Of a stretch of 64,000 nt of DNA, positions 34,021 through 46,294 are shown piece by piece. The first letter of the stretch is position 1. Each line of letters starts with the position of its first letter. Both the position numbers and the translations under genes were made by a program. The DNA lies in contig NZ_WHUF01000002.1 in the NCBI RefSeq assembly GCF_009380165.1, positions 806,001 to 870,000 of the forward strand. Reading direction: 5' to 3'. The DNA is from Rugamonas rivuli (GTDB taxonomy: Bacteria; Pseudomonadota; Gammaproteobacteria; Burkholderiales; Burkholderiaceae_D). The notes beneath the pieces were generated by a model, which saw only the letters and a list, made by a program, of their open reading frames with translations, made no database searches and was not told where the DNA came from.

Positions 34021-36507
34021 ATGTTCGATTTCATCTTTAAGCGAACTACCGACCAGGCGGCCGAACTCCAGGCCGCCGTGGCGACACCCGAGCAGGGCGC
34101 CGCCGCTGCCGCATCGGCCAGCCGCCGCGACGAGCAGGCGCAGTGTGCCGCCGGGCTGGCGGGCAATGAAGCCGCCGCCGTCCAGCTGATCTTGCAAAGC
34201 GAATTTGCCGGCGTGCGCCTGGCGGCTGCCGAGCACGTGCAGTCGCAGGCCTATCTCGAACAGGTGCTGCAGGCGATGCGCAATACCGACCGCCGCGTCG
34301 CCAAGCTGATGCAGGGGCGGCTGGATGCGATCCGCTACCAGCAGGCCGAGCGGCAAAAAGCCCAGGCCTGCCTGGAGCTGGCCCAGCGCCTGCTGCAAGA
34401 TGAAAAACTCACGCCCAACCAGGTAGCCGATCTGGACCGCCAATGGCAGGTGACAGCGGCCGTGCCGGAGCTGGCCGAGCCGTTCGCCAGCGCGCGCGCC
34501 GCGCTGGCGGCGCGTTTGCAAGCGCAGGTCGATCTGCAGCGCGCCATCATCGATGCGCTGGCGGCGCTGCGCCAGCTGCCGTCGGCCGGATTGCCGCCGG
34601 AAGAGGCGCAGCAGGCGCTGGAGCGCCACGTCGCCGCGCATGCCGGCTACCAGCAGGCGCCCGAACACAATGCCTTGCCCAAGCATCTGCTGAGCGATTT
34701 CGCGCAGGCGCTGGAGCAGAGCCGCGCCGCGCTGGCCAGCGCCGCAACTGCCGCCACCACCGCCGGCCAGCGCGCCGCCGCTGCACCGGAAACGTTGCCA
34801 ACGGCTGGCGAACCGGCCGTCGCCGCAGCGCCAGCCGGCCAAGTTGAGGTCCCGGCCAAGTCGTCGACCCCGGCCGCGCGCCCACCGAAGCAGCCCGCCG
34901 CGCCCAAGGAAACCGACAAGAAATTCCTGGAAACGCTGGATGCGATGGACGCTGCGCTGGCGCAAGGCTTGCTGCACGCCGCCGCCGACCACGACAAATG
35001 GCTGAAGGAACACAAGACCCGCCTGACTCCGGCCCAGACCGACCGCTTGAACCATGTGCGCGCCGAGCTCAAACGCCTGGGCGACTGGGCACGCTGGGGC
35101 GGCAACGTCTCGCGCGAAGAGCTGGTCAAGGCGGTGGAAGAACTGCCCGCGCTGGGCCTGGCGATGAGCGAACTGGCCAAGAAGGTCGGCAGCATGCGCG
35201 AGCGCTGGAAGTCGCTGGACGCCGTTTCCGGCCATGCGCCAAAGAGCTTGTGGGAACGTTTCGACACCGCCTGCACCACGGCCTACGCGCCGGCCGCCGC
35301 CCATTTCAAGCAACTGGCCGATGAGCGCCACGCCAACGCCGCCAAGGCGCAGGCGCTGGTGGACGAAACCCGTGCCATGGCCGCCAGCGCGGCGGGCGAG
35401 GGCGCGGACCTGAAAAACGTAGCCGCCGCCGGCCAACGCCTGCGTCAGATGTGGGGCCGCCTCGGCACCATCGACCGCAAGGAAAAACGTAAGCTAGATC
35501 AAGCTTTCGACAAAGCGCTATCGCAAATGCTGGCCCCACTGGCCGAACAACGCAAGATCGAAACGGCCAAGCGCGAGCAACTGATCGCCGAAGCGGAGCA
35601 GATGCAGCCGGGCGACCGTCACACGCTGGACCACCTGCGCCGCCTGCAGGAGCGCTGGCAGGAGCAGGCCAAGGCGCTGCCGCTGGAGCGCAAGGCTGAA
35701 CAGGCGCTGTGGCAGCGTTTCCGCGCCGCCTGCGACACCATCTTCAACAAGCGCAAGGAAAGCGCCCACGCGGCCGACCACGAACGCAAGGCCCACCTGC
35801 ACGCGCGCGAGGCGCTGTGCCAGGAACTGGAAACGGCCACCTTCAGCGGCGACGACAAGGCACAACTGGCGGCCATCGCCAAGACGCTGCGCGACGCGGC
35901 ATCAACCTGGCATGCGTCTGGCGGCGTGCCACGCGCCGCCGAAGCCCGTATCCTGCAGCGCTACAACGCGGCGCTGGCGGCGGTGCAGGGCCAGGCTGAC
36001 GCCATCAAACGCCGCGCTGGCGCCGCTCAGGCCAACGCGCTGCGCGACAAGCTGCGCCTGTGCCAGGCACTGGAAAGCGCGATCGGCACGCCGGCCGACG
36101 GCGCCGCCATCGACGGCGCCGACTGGCAGTCGCGCTGGTCGGCGTTGCCGCCGCTGGCCGCCGAGTACGAACGCGCGCTGCACGGCCGCTTCAACGCCGC
36201 GCTGGCGGCGCTAGATGGCAAGCGCAGCGCCTACGCCGAGCAGCTGGAGCGCAACCGCACCAAGCTGCTGGACGAAGTGCTGCGGCTGGAAATCGTGGCC
36301 GGCGTCGACAGCGGCGCCGAGTTCGCGCGCGAGCGCTTGAAGATGCAGGTCGAAGTGCTGCAATCGTCGCTCAAATCCGGCCAGAAGCCGCAGAGCGCCG
36401 GCAGCGCCTATCTGCAACTGTGCGCGATGCCGGCGCTGGCCGACGCCCGCACCGCCAGCCGCATTGAACAGCTGTTCCGCCGCATCGGCGCTTCGGAGCG
36501 CGCATGA
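34021..36507 (+). CDS. DUF349 repeat protein
   Basis: This 828-residue cytoplasmic protein has three or more DUF349 repeats in its C-terminal half. Each is recognisable by a Leu-Trp-x-Arg-Phe-type start, such as SLWERFDTACTTAYAP and ALWQRFRAACDTIFNKRK. The N-terminal 400 residues are Ala/Gln-rich helices with a Pro/Ala linker near residue 275. The family is widespread in betaproteobacteria and its role is unknown. The stop codon overlaps the moaE start by four bases, so the two genes are translationally linked, although no functional link is known. Confidence 0.88.
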   Translation: MFDFIFKRTTDQAAELQAAVATPEQGAAAAASASRRDEQAQCAAGLAGNEAAAVQLILQSEFAGVRLAAAEHVQSQAYLEQVLQAMRNTDRRVAKLMQGRLDAIRYQQAERQKAQACLELAQRLLQDEKLTPNQVADLDRQWQVTAAVPELAEPFASARAALAARLQAQVDLQRAIIDALAALRQLPSAGLPPEEAQQALERHVAAHAGYQQAPEHNALPKHLLSDFAQALEQSRAALASAATAATTAGQRAAAAPETLPTAGEPAVAAAPAGQVEVPAKSSTPAARPPKQPAAPKETDKKFLETLDAMDAALAQGLLHAAADHDKWLKEHKTRLTPAQTDRLNHVRAELKRLGDWARWGGNVSREELVKAVEELPALGLAMSELAKKVGSMRERWKSLDAVSGHAPKSLWERFDTACTTAYAPAAAHFKQLADERHANAAKAQALVDETRAMAASAAGEGADLKNVAAAGQRLRQMWGRLGTIDRKEKRKLDQAFDKALSQMLAPLAEQRKIETAKREQLIAEAEQMQPGDRHTLDHLRRLQERWQEQAKALPLERKAEQALWQRFRAACDTIFNKRKESAHAADHERKAHLHAREALCQELETATFSGDDKAQLAAIAKTLRDAASTWHASGGVPRAAEARILQRYNAALAAVQGQADAIKRRAGAAQANALRDKLRLCQALESAIGTPADGAAIDGADWQSRWSALPPLAAEYERALHGRFNAALAALDGKRSAYAEQLERNRTKLLDEVLRLEIVAGVDSGAEFARERLKMQVEVLQSSLKSGQKPQSAGSAYLQLCAMPALADARTASRIEQLFRRIGASERA

Positions 36508-36965
36508 GCTTAGTCCAGGTCCGCATCCAGGCGGAAGACTTCGATCTCAGCGCAGAACTGGCGCGGCTGCGCGCAGACAATCCCAAGGTCGGCGCCATCG
36601 TCAGCTTTGTCGGCACCGTGCGCGACCTGAACGAGGGCGCCAGCGTGGCGGAGATGGAGCTGGAACACTACGCCGGCATGACCGAGCAATCCATCCTTGC
36701 CATCATTGAACAGGCCAGGCAACGCTGGCCGGTATTCGGCGCGCTGGTGATCCACCGGGTGGGGCCGCTCAAGCCGCTGGAGCAGATCGTGCTGGTGGCG
36801 GTGACGTCGGCGCACCGCGGCGAGGCCTTCGCCGCCTGCGAATTCATCATCGATTACCTGAAGACCGAGGCCCCGTTCTGGAAGAAGGAACAGACCCCCG
36901 ACGGCGCGCGCTGGGTCGACGCCCGTGTCAGCGATGATGTCGCATTGAATAAATGGAAAGTTTAA
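36504..36965 (+). CDS. moaE: MoaE, molybdopterin synthase catalytic subunit
   Basis: This 153-residue protein transfers sulfur from the MoaD thiocarboxylate to precursor Z, making molybdopterin. It shows the MoaE features GAIVSFVGTVRD, HYAGMTEQ, IHRVGPLKPLEQIVLV and the catalytic Lys in TEAPFWKKE. The length is normal. No moaD or other cofactor genes occur in this window; moaE is translationally linked to the DUF349 gene. The clpB gene follows with its own heat-shock promoter. Confidence 0.95.
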   Translation: MSLVQVRIQAEDFDLSAELARLRADNPKVGAIVSFVGTVRDLNEGASVAEMELEHYAGMTEQSILAIIEQARQRWPVFGALVIHRVGPLKPLEQIVLVAVTSAHRGEAFAACEFIIDYLKTEAPFWKKEQTPDGARWVDARVSDDVALNKWKV

Positions 36966-36979
36966 TTCCGGGCGGTCTC

Positions 36980-37007
36980 CTTGAAAACTGATTGCCCAGC
37001 CCTATCT
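36980..37007 (+). promoter_or_regulatory. Sigma-32 (heat-shock) promoter of clpB
   Basis: CTTGAA at 36980-36985 and CCCTATCT at 37000-37007 are separated by 14 bases. This matches the sigma-32 consensus CTTGAA / CCCCATnT with one mismatch in the -10. It lies 33 bases before the clpB start, in the short gap after moaE. Confidence 0.78.
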
Positions 37008-37039
37008 GTGCGATAAGTAAAATTCATCGGAGCATCACC

Positions 37040-39624
<2,585 letters not shown>

Positions 39625-39628
<4 letters not shown>

Positions 39629-40548
39629 GCTTCAAGGTGGACGATGCGGTTGCGGCCGTCGCGTTTGGCGCGATATAGCGCGTCGTCCGCCCGTTTCAGC
39701 ACGTCTTCGAAGGAGCTGTCGCCGGGGAGCAGTTCGCTTAGGCCGCCGCTGATGGTGGCGCCGTCGCCCAGCGTGCCCAGCGTGCGCAGGGCTGCCGGCA
39801 CCTTTTGCCGCAGCCGCTCGGCGATCGGCTTGGCCTGCTCCCAGCCGGTGTGCGGCATCAGGATGACGAATTCGTCGCCGCCCAGCCGGGCCGGGAAGTC
39901 GGTAGTGCGCAGCTCGCGCCGGCAGACATCGGCCGTGGCCTGGATCGCCTTGTCGCCGCTCAGGTGGCCGTAGGTATCGTTGATGTTCTTGAACTTGTCG
40001 ATGTCGAAGATCAGCACCGAGGCCGGCGTCTGGTAGCGGGCGAACAGCTCGTAGTTGTCGGTGAGGGCCTGCATCAGTTTGCGGCGGTTGGCCAGGCCGG
40101 TCAGCGCGTCGGTTTCGCTCTGCATGCGCAGCAAGGCTTCCAGCTTTTTGCTGGCGGTGATATTGCTGGCTACCCACAACACAGCATCTTCTCCCTGTAC
40201 ACGGTACTCCAGCGCCTGCACGCGGCCTTCGAACCAGATCGTGTCTTCCGGGCCGTCGGCGTCGAGGCCTTTCACATCCTTGCGGTTTAGCTGGTATTCG
40301 ATGACGTGCAAGCCTGTCTTGGCCAGCGCGATGGCGATCTGCGCGATGAACCACGCGGCCTTTTCGCCGTTCAGCACGTCCGGGATGCTCTTGCCGACCA
40401 GGGCGCTGCCGTCGTGGTAGTAGCGGGCGTCGGTGCCGCCGAACAGGGCGGCGTACTTGCCGCTGCGGGTGAGGATAAACGCCGGATCCGGTAACGCGGC
40501 GAGCAGCGCGGCAATCTGCTCGTTCGAGAATAGCGACACGTCGGTCAT
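39625..40548 (-). CDS. PAS-GGDEF diguanylate cyclase, soluble
   Basis: This protein of about 307 residues has no membrane segment. An N-terminal PAS-like domain ([19 protein letters not shown]) is followed by a GGDEF domain with an intact GGDEF at residues 223-227 and a RTTD five residues before it, the c-di-GMP inhibitory site. It should make c-di-GMP in the cytoplasm. I chose the ATG at 40548; a GTG at 40581 would add 11 residues and cannot be excluded. It converges on clpB with overlapping stop codons. Confidence 0.92.
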
Positions 40549-40646
40549 GCGATACCGTTTTTCGAGTTGTTGAGTTTCCACTAATGTACCGTACTTTCGT
40601 CCAAGTCAACGTTAACGGTGTATTAATCGAAAACTTAACCGTTTAT

Positions 40647-41435
40647 CTACTTTTCAGCAAAAAAAGATGTCGGCGTGCTGCCAAAGGTTTTCTTGAACAT
40701 GGCCGAGAAGGCCGACTGGCTGGCGTAACCGAGCTGCGCCGCCACCTGCGACAGCGGCACGCCGCGCGCGATCAGCGGCGCCGCGTGCGCCAGCCTGGCT
40801 TGCTGGCGCCACTGGCTGAAGCTCATGCCCAGCTCGCGTTCGAACAGGCGGGTCAGCGTGCGTTCCGAGGCGCCGACCTGGCCGGCCCATGCCGCCAGCG
40901 TGTGCTCGGCGCCGGGATCGGCGACTAGCGCGTCGCACAGGGCCTTCAGGCGCTTGTCGTGCGGCAGCGGCACGCGCAGCGGACGGGCGGCGCAGCGCGG
41001 CAACTCATCGAGGATCATTTCGCCCAGCAGGCGTTCGCGGCCGGACTGTTCGTCCTGGTCGTGCTGCTCCAGCGCGGCCAGCAGCTCGCGCAGCAGGCCC
41101 GACACTTCGACCACCTTGCAGGCGTCCGGAAAGGGCGAGCGGCTGGCGTGCACGCACACCGGACGCAGCCGGGTCGGCTCCAGCACCGTAATGGCGTGCT
41201 CGACATCCGGCGCGATCCAGATGGCGCGCTGCGGCGGCACGATCCAGCTGCTGTGGTTGGCCGTCACGCGCATCACGCCCTGCATGGCGTAGGTGAACTG
41301 GCCCCACGGATGGTCATGCGGCAGCAGCACGGCGTCGGCCGGCAGGTCGCGGCCGGACATGGTCAGCGGCCGGGCGGCGGTGGGGAAGTCGCAATTCCAA
41401 TTGAACTGGGTGTGCGTGACGACCGGTATCGGCAT
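40647..41435 (-). CDS. AraC-family transcriptional regulator (second copy type)
   Basis: This 262-residue regulator has a cupin-like N-terminal part (LLPHDHPWGQFTYAMQGVMR, then PPQRAIWIAPDVEH) and two C-terminal helix-turn-helix motifs (LGYASQSAFSAMFKK). The sensing domain and the tail closely resemble the AraC regulator at 9136-9945. It is divergent from an MFS gene 93 bases away and probably controls it. Confidence 0.93.
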   Translation of the reverse strand: MPIPVVTHTQFNWNCDFPTAARPLTMSGRDLPADAVLLPHDHPWGQFTYAMQGVMRVTANHSSWIVPPQRAIWIAPDVEHAITVLEPTRLRPVCVHASRSPFPDACKVVEVSGLLRELLAALEQHDQDEQSGRERLLGEMILDELPRCAARPLRVPLPHDKRLKALCDALVADPGAEHTLAAWAGQVGASERTLTRLFERELGMSFSQWRQQARLAHAAPLIARGVPLSQVAAQLGYASQSAFSAMFKKTFGSTPTSFFAEK

Positions 41436-41528
41436 GGCGGGATTTCGATAAAAGTTGACCTTCTATCTTAAATCAGACGCGCGCGAAATGCTTACACTAG
41501 GCCTTCTTTTTTGAAGCAGGGAGGCGGC

Positions 41529-42749
41529 ATGAACGATACATCGTTGCTGCGGCAGGACGCCCGGGTCATTGGCCTGGTCGGGCTGGCGCACGGCACTTCG
41601 CACTTTTACCACGTGATCCTGGCGGCGCTGATCCCTTGGCTGAAGCCGGAATTCCATCTGAGCTACGCCGAGCTGGGTTTGCTGATGACGGTGTTCTTCA
41701 CCGTTTCCGGCGTGGGGCAGGCGATGGCCGGCTTCATCGTCGACCGCTACAGCGCGCGCGCCGTGCTGTTCAGCGGCATCGGGCTGCTGGGGCTGTCGGC
41801 GGTGATGCTGTCGAGCGCCCACAGTTATGCGCAACTGATGCTGGGCGCCTTCCTGGCGGGCTGCGGCAACAGCGTGTTCCATCCGGCCGACTACACGCTG
41901 CTGAACCAGCGGGTGTCCAAGGGGCGGCTGGCACACGGCTTTTCGGTGCACGGCATCAGCGGCAATATCGGCTGGGCCATCTCGCCGCTGTTCCTGACCT
42001 TTGTAGCCAGCCGCACCGACTGGCGCACGGCGCTGCTGAGCGCGGCCCTGTTGCCGCTGGCGGTGCTGGCGCTACTGGTCTGGAACCGCCATGCGCTGCG
42101 GCCCGGTTCGGCTGCGGCGCCTGCGGCCTCGGCCGGAGCGGGCCAGGGCGGCGCGTTCGGCTTCCTGCGCCTGCAGGTGGTGTGGATGTGCTTTGCCTTC
42201 TTCCTGATCTCGGCCGTGGCGCTGGCCGGCATCCAGAGCTTCGCGGCGACCAGCCTGGTGAGCCTGTACGGCATGTCGCTGGCCTGGGCCACGACGGCCT
42301 ACACCGCCTACATGATCGCCTCGGCGGCCGGCATGGTGTACGGCGGCTTCCTCGGCGCCGGCAGCGGCCATCACGACCGCATCATCATCATGGCCTTCGG
42401 CACGGCGGCGTTGCTGTCGCTGGTGCTGGCCACTGCCGTGGTTCCTGCGTGGATGGCGGTTGCGCTGATGGGCCTGATCGGCCTGGCGACCGGCATTTCC
42501 GGCCCCTCGCGCGATCTGCTGATACGCGGCTCGGCGCCGGCCAACGCCACCGGCCGCGTGTTCGGCGTCGTGTATTCGGGCCTGGACAGTGGATTGGCGC
42601 TGGGCCCGCTGCTATTCGGCGCGCTGATGGACGCCAACCATCCGTCCGGCGTGTTCATCGGCATCGGCGCGTTCCAGGCGCTGGTGATCCTGACCGCGCT
42701 CGGCGTCGGCAGCAAGACCCGCTTGGTCGCGGCTGCCAAAACAGCATAG
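41529..42749 (+). CDS. MFS transporter divergent from an AraC regulator
   Basis: This 406-residue transporter has about twelve hydrophobic helices, with AGFIVDRYSARAVL after helix 2 and the helix-4 sequence GCGNSVFHPADYTLLN. The last resembles the Fsr-like MFS protein at 10008-11213 (GVGSSTFHPEASR). The ATG at 41529 has GGGAGG upstream and is preferred over an upstream ATG. A small-molecule exporter is likely, and its AraC partner suggests induction by the substrate. Confidence 0.88.
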   Translation: MNDTSLLRQDARVIGLVGLAHGTSHFYHVILAALIPWLKPEFHLSYAELGLLMTVFFTVSGVGQAMAGFIVDRYSARAVLFSGIGLLGLSAVMLSSAHSYAQLMLGAFLAGCGNSVFHPADYTLLNQRVSKGRLAHGFSVHGISGNIGWAISPLFLTFVASRTDWRTALLSAALLPLAVLALLVWNRHALRPGSAAAPAASAGAGQGGAFGFLRLQVVWMCFAFFLISAVALAGIQSFAATSLVSLYGMSLAWATTAYTAYMIASAAGMVYGGFLGAGSGHHDRIIIMAFGTAALLSLVLATAVVPAWMAVALMGLIGLATGISGPSRDLLIRGSAPANATGRVFGVVYSGLDSGLALGPLLFGALMDANHPSGVFIGIGAFQALVILTALGVGSKTRLVAAAKTA

Positions 42750-42785
42750 AATCATTGTTTCCTTCACCATATGCACGGAACGACA

Positions 42786-43283
42786 ATGAATTTCGCCACC
42801 ACCGATTTATGCGACGACAACGCCAATCTGCTGGAGGACGGCCGCCTGGCCGTGCTGCCGCCGGTGTTCCGCCACTTTGGCAAGCAGGTGCAGTTTTCGG
42901 GCCGCGTGACCACGCTCAAGGTGCATGAGGACAACGCGTTGGTGCGTTCGGTGCTGGAGACCCAGGGCGGCGGCAATGTGCTGGTGATCGACGGCGGCGG
43001 CAGCCTGCGCCGCGCGCTGGTCGGCGGCCAGCTGGGCTTGCTGGCCCAGGACAATGGCTGGGCCGGCATCATCGTCGATGGCTGCATCCGCGACACCGAC
43101 GAGATCAACTCCTGCGAAATCGGCGTGCGCGCGCTGGGCGCCCATCCGCAGAAGAGCAGCAAGAAGGGCGCGGGCGAGCGCAACGTGCGGGTGCACATCC
43201 AGGGCGTGCCGGTGCAGCCGGGCGACTGGATCTATGCCGACGCGGACGGCATCCTGGTGGCTCAGCAAATGCTAGTCTCATAA
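42786..43283 (+). CDS. RraA-like protein / 4-hydroxy-4-methyl-2-oxoglutarate aldolase family
   Basis: This 165-residue protein matches the RraA family: [15 protein letters not shown], the glycine-rich [16 protein letters not shown], and [14 protein letters not shown] followed by [12 protein letters not shown]. The family contains both RNase E inhibitors and metal-dependent aldolases. The Arg-Asp near GCIRD is a residue set of the aldolases and of RraA proteins, so the choice is open. The ATG at 42786 has GGAAC upstream; the ATG at 42771 has no ribosome site. It follows the MFS gene by 36 bases. Confidence 0.88.
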   Translation: MNFATTDLCDDNANLLEDGRLAVLPPVFRHFGKQVQFSGRVTTLKVHEDNALVRSVLETQGGGNVLVIDGGGSLRRALVGGQLGLLAQDNGWAGIIVDGCIRDTDEINSCEIGVRALGAHPQKSSKKGAGERNVRVHIQGVPVQPGDWIYADADGILVAQQMLVS

Positions 43284-43326
43284 TGTTTTCTATATTGAAA
43301 CGTTTGTGGTATTTTTGCAATGAATA

Positions 43327-43354
43327 TTGACACTGATGTGGCTGCATGTAAAAA
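43327..43354 (+). promoter_or_regulatory. Sigma-70 type promoter of the PEP-CTERM gene
   Basis: A full TTGACA at 43327-43332 is followed after 16 bases by TAAAAA at 43349-43354. It lies about 50 bases before the start codon at 43407. The -35 is perfect; the -10 matches four of six positions. Confidence 0.45.
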
Positions 43355-43359
43355 TTACA

Positions 43360-43380
43360 ATGCATCAATTTTTGGTGCAT
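43360..43380 (+). repeat. Leader hairpin upstream of the PEP-CTERM gene
   Basis: ATGCATCA and TGGTGCAT form an eight-base stem with one wobble and a five-base AT loop, about 27 bases before the start codon. No T-run follows, so it is more likely a leader structure or operator than a terminator. Confidence 0.35.
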
Positions 43381-43406
43381 AAGTGCAGGTTCATCAGGAG
43401 TCTTCC

Positions 43407-44009
43407 ATGAAGAAACTTACTTTTGCAGTGTTATGCGCACTGGGGCTGTCCGCCCAGGCCGCTCCGGTGACGTCGATCCCGGGCGGCACGGTTTTACCTA
43501 TGCCGGTACTGCAGTATTTTGGCGCCGGTCCACAGGTTTTGGCGCCGGGCGTGATCTGGAGCAGCGCCAACAACAGCTCGGTCTACGGCTACGACGCCGG
43601 CTACGGCTTTGCCAACAACGGTTTCTGGACCGGCCTGTCGATGGCCGGCACGAACGATTCGACCAGCACCATGATGCTGGCGTTCTCGCAAGCCGTCAGC
43701 GGCGTGGGCGCTTTCCTCAATTACGCCGCACCACGCAATTATGGTACGGCGACGATTGCGGCCTATGACTCGACATTTACGCTGATCGAGTCGACTACCT
43801 TGACCTTCCTGACCAACGGCGGCACGAACCAGGGCGAGTTCCATGGTTTCATGGAAAACACGCCGTCGATCAGCTACTTCACGATGACCGGCGCCTACAT
43901 CGGCGCGACCGAGTTCACCGTGCTCGCTGTACCTGAACCGGCAACCTACGGCATGCTGCTGGCAGGCCTGGGCCTGGTGGGGATGGCTGCCCGCCGCCGC
44001 AAAACCTGA
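43407..44009 (+). CDS. PEP-CTERM sorting-domain protein
   Basis: This 200-residue exported protein has a signal peptide (MKKLTFAVLCALGLSAQA) and ends with the PEP-CTERM signal: VPEPATYGMLL, a hydrophobic stretch and a basic RRRKT tail. The body is rich in Gly, Ser, Thr and Asn, as in most such proteins. Proteins with this tail are handled by an exosortase and are often linked to exopolysaccharide. The ATG at 43407 has AGGAG. No exosortase gene is in this window. Confidence 0.9.
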   Translation: MKKLTFAVLCALGLSAQAAPVTSIPGGTVLPMPVLQYFGAGPQVLAPGVIWSSANNSSVYGYDAGYGFANNGFWTGLSMAGTNDSTSTMMLAFSQAVSGVGAFLNYAAPRNYGTATIAAYDSTFTLIESTTLTFLTNGGTNQGEFHGFMENTPSISYFTMTGAYIGATEFTVLAVPEPATYGMLLAGLGLVGMAARRRKT

Positions 44010-44031
44010 TACCGATTGCACTACTGCGCCG

Positions 44032-44071
44032 ACACCCCGCAAGCCGCAAGGCTTGCGGGGTGTTTGCTTTT
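44032..44071 (+). terminator. Rho-independent terminator after the PEP-CTERM gene
   Basis: A perfect 14-base stem (ACACCCCGCAAGCC) with loop GCAA is followed by TTGCTTTT. It begins 23 bases after the stop codon. Confidence 0.9.
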
Positions 44072-44294
44072 CATCAGGCGCGGCGTTCATTTCACATTGC
44101 GGGAAGTGCTGGCGGTGAGTTGCGGAGTTCTCTTTCGTTTTGAGAAATATTATTTCGCATCCTGAAAAATTATAATTATCCCATTGATTTTTATGGATAA
44201 ATATCTGGTTATATGTCTTATATAAGACTGTTTGCGCAGGCGAAAAAAAGTCTACTATTTGTATAACGGATTTCGTTTTAAATAGGAGAACGTC
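44072..44294 (+). promoter_or_regulatory. AT-rich upstream region of aceA with a 14-bp palindrome
   Basis: This 223-base leader is clearly richer in A and T than the rest of the window. It holds the perfect palindrome GTCTTATATAAGAC at 44215-44228. The region probably contains the aceA promoter and operator. The start codon at 44295 has TAGGAGAAC. Confidence 0.5.
44215..44228. repeat. Perfect palindrome upstream of aceA
   Basis: GTCTTATATAAGAC is self-complementary over 14 bases and lies 67 bases before the aceA start. It could bind a dimeric repressor of the glyoxylate shunt; no regulator gene is adjacent. Confidence 0.4.
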
Positions 44295-45590
<1,296 letters not shown>

Positions 45591-45635
45591 TGCCGCGCAC
45601 GCGGCGGTGGTCCGTCCGCGTGCGCGGTGCTGGCT

Positions 45636-45863
45636 TCAGGGCTGCGTGCCCAGGTGCTGATGCAGGTGCTGCTTCAGGCGCCGCTGGAAGTCATCCACGT
45701 CGTGGATGGTGGCCAGGTCGTCGTCCACCTCCAGCATGTGGGTCTTGTGGCCTGGCGCGAACGAGACGTTCACTTCCATCTGACCCTGTTTCGCCGACAG
45801 GGAATGGCCCTGCACGGCGCCCAGGATGTTGTTCTGGTCGTCGGTTACGATGGTCATCTTCAT
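45636..45863 (-). CDS. Small uncharacterised protein (first of an overlapping pair)
   Basis: This 75-residue protein begins MKMTIVTDDQNNILGAV and ends in a His/Gln-rich helix (RRLKQHLHQHLG). There is no signal peptide. The start codon overlaps the stop of the upstream small gene by four bases (ATGA), and an AGGAGG ribosome site lies inside that gene. The overlap suggests a two-gene unit. I recognise neither. Confidence 0.72.
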   Translation of the reverse strand: MKMTIVTDDQNNILGAVQGHSLSAKQGQMEVNVSFAPGHKTHMLEVDDDLATIHDVDDFQRRLKQHLHQHLGTQP

Positions 45864-46117
45864 GACATGCCTCCTCCTTGCAGGTTGTGGAAGGCGCCGC
45901 CTATGCCCTGGTTGTGGATCTGGACGAAATAGGTGGCGTCGCCATTGTTTTCCTTGCGCTTGCTTTGCTGGTCCGCCATGTGGACCGCGCCCTGGTTGGG
46001 CGCCTTGACGTCGGCCGAGGCGAACTGCGTGCCATGGTCGCTGGGATAGCTGTAGCTCCAGAACGCCGTCTGCCCCGGCGCCAGGAAGGTCAGCGGACCT
46101 ACGTTATTGAATGCCAT
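45860..46117 (-). CDS. Small uncharacterised protein (second of an overlapping pair)
   Basis: This 85-residue protein begins MAFNNVGPLTFLAPGQ, has several aromatic residues (FWSYSYPSDHGTQF) and ends in a Gly-rich tail (GAFHNLQGGG). The chosen ATG at 46117 has GGAGG eight bases upstream; an in-frame ATG at 46129 is less well placed. The composition suggests a small beta-rich, possibly ligand-binding or secreted protein, although no signal peptide is visible. It is the upstream member of the pair. Confidence 0.72.
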   Translation of the reverse strand: MAFNNVGPLTFLAPGQTAFWSYSYPSDHGTQFASADVKAPNQGAVHMADQQSKRKENNGDATYFVQIHNQGIGGAFHNLQGGGMS

Positions 46118-46294
46118 AATGTCCTCCATGAAAGGTCGCCGCGCCTGCGGATGCAGAACGGCCGTTCCATGTTAGTCACCATCCCGGTGCACGCTTTGAT
46201 GCAAACGATATGGGCGCATTTTTGGCTGGCGGCGCTTTCTAGTGGATAATGCGGGATTGTTCTGCACCACCACTATTTAGGAAGTACCAAGCTT

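Noticed and set aside
36986..37039. Molybdenum-cofactor riboswitch near moaE
   Set aside because: The gap after moaE holds only a heat-shock promoter and a ribosome site; no conserved riboswitch pattern is seen.
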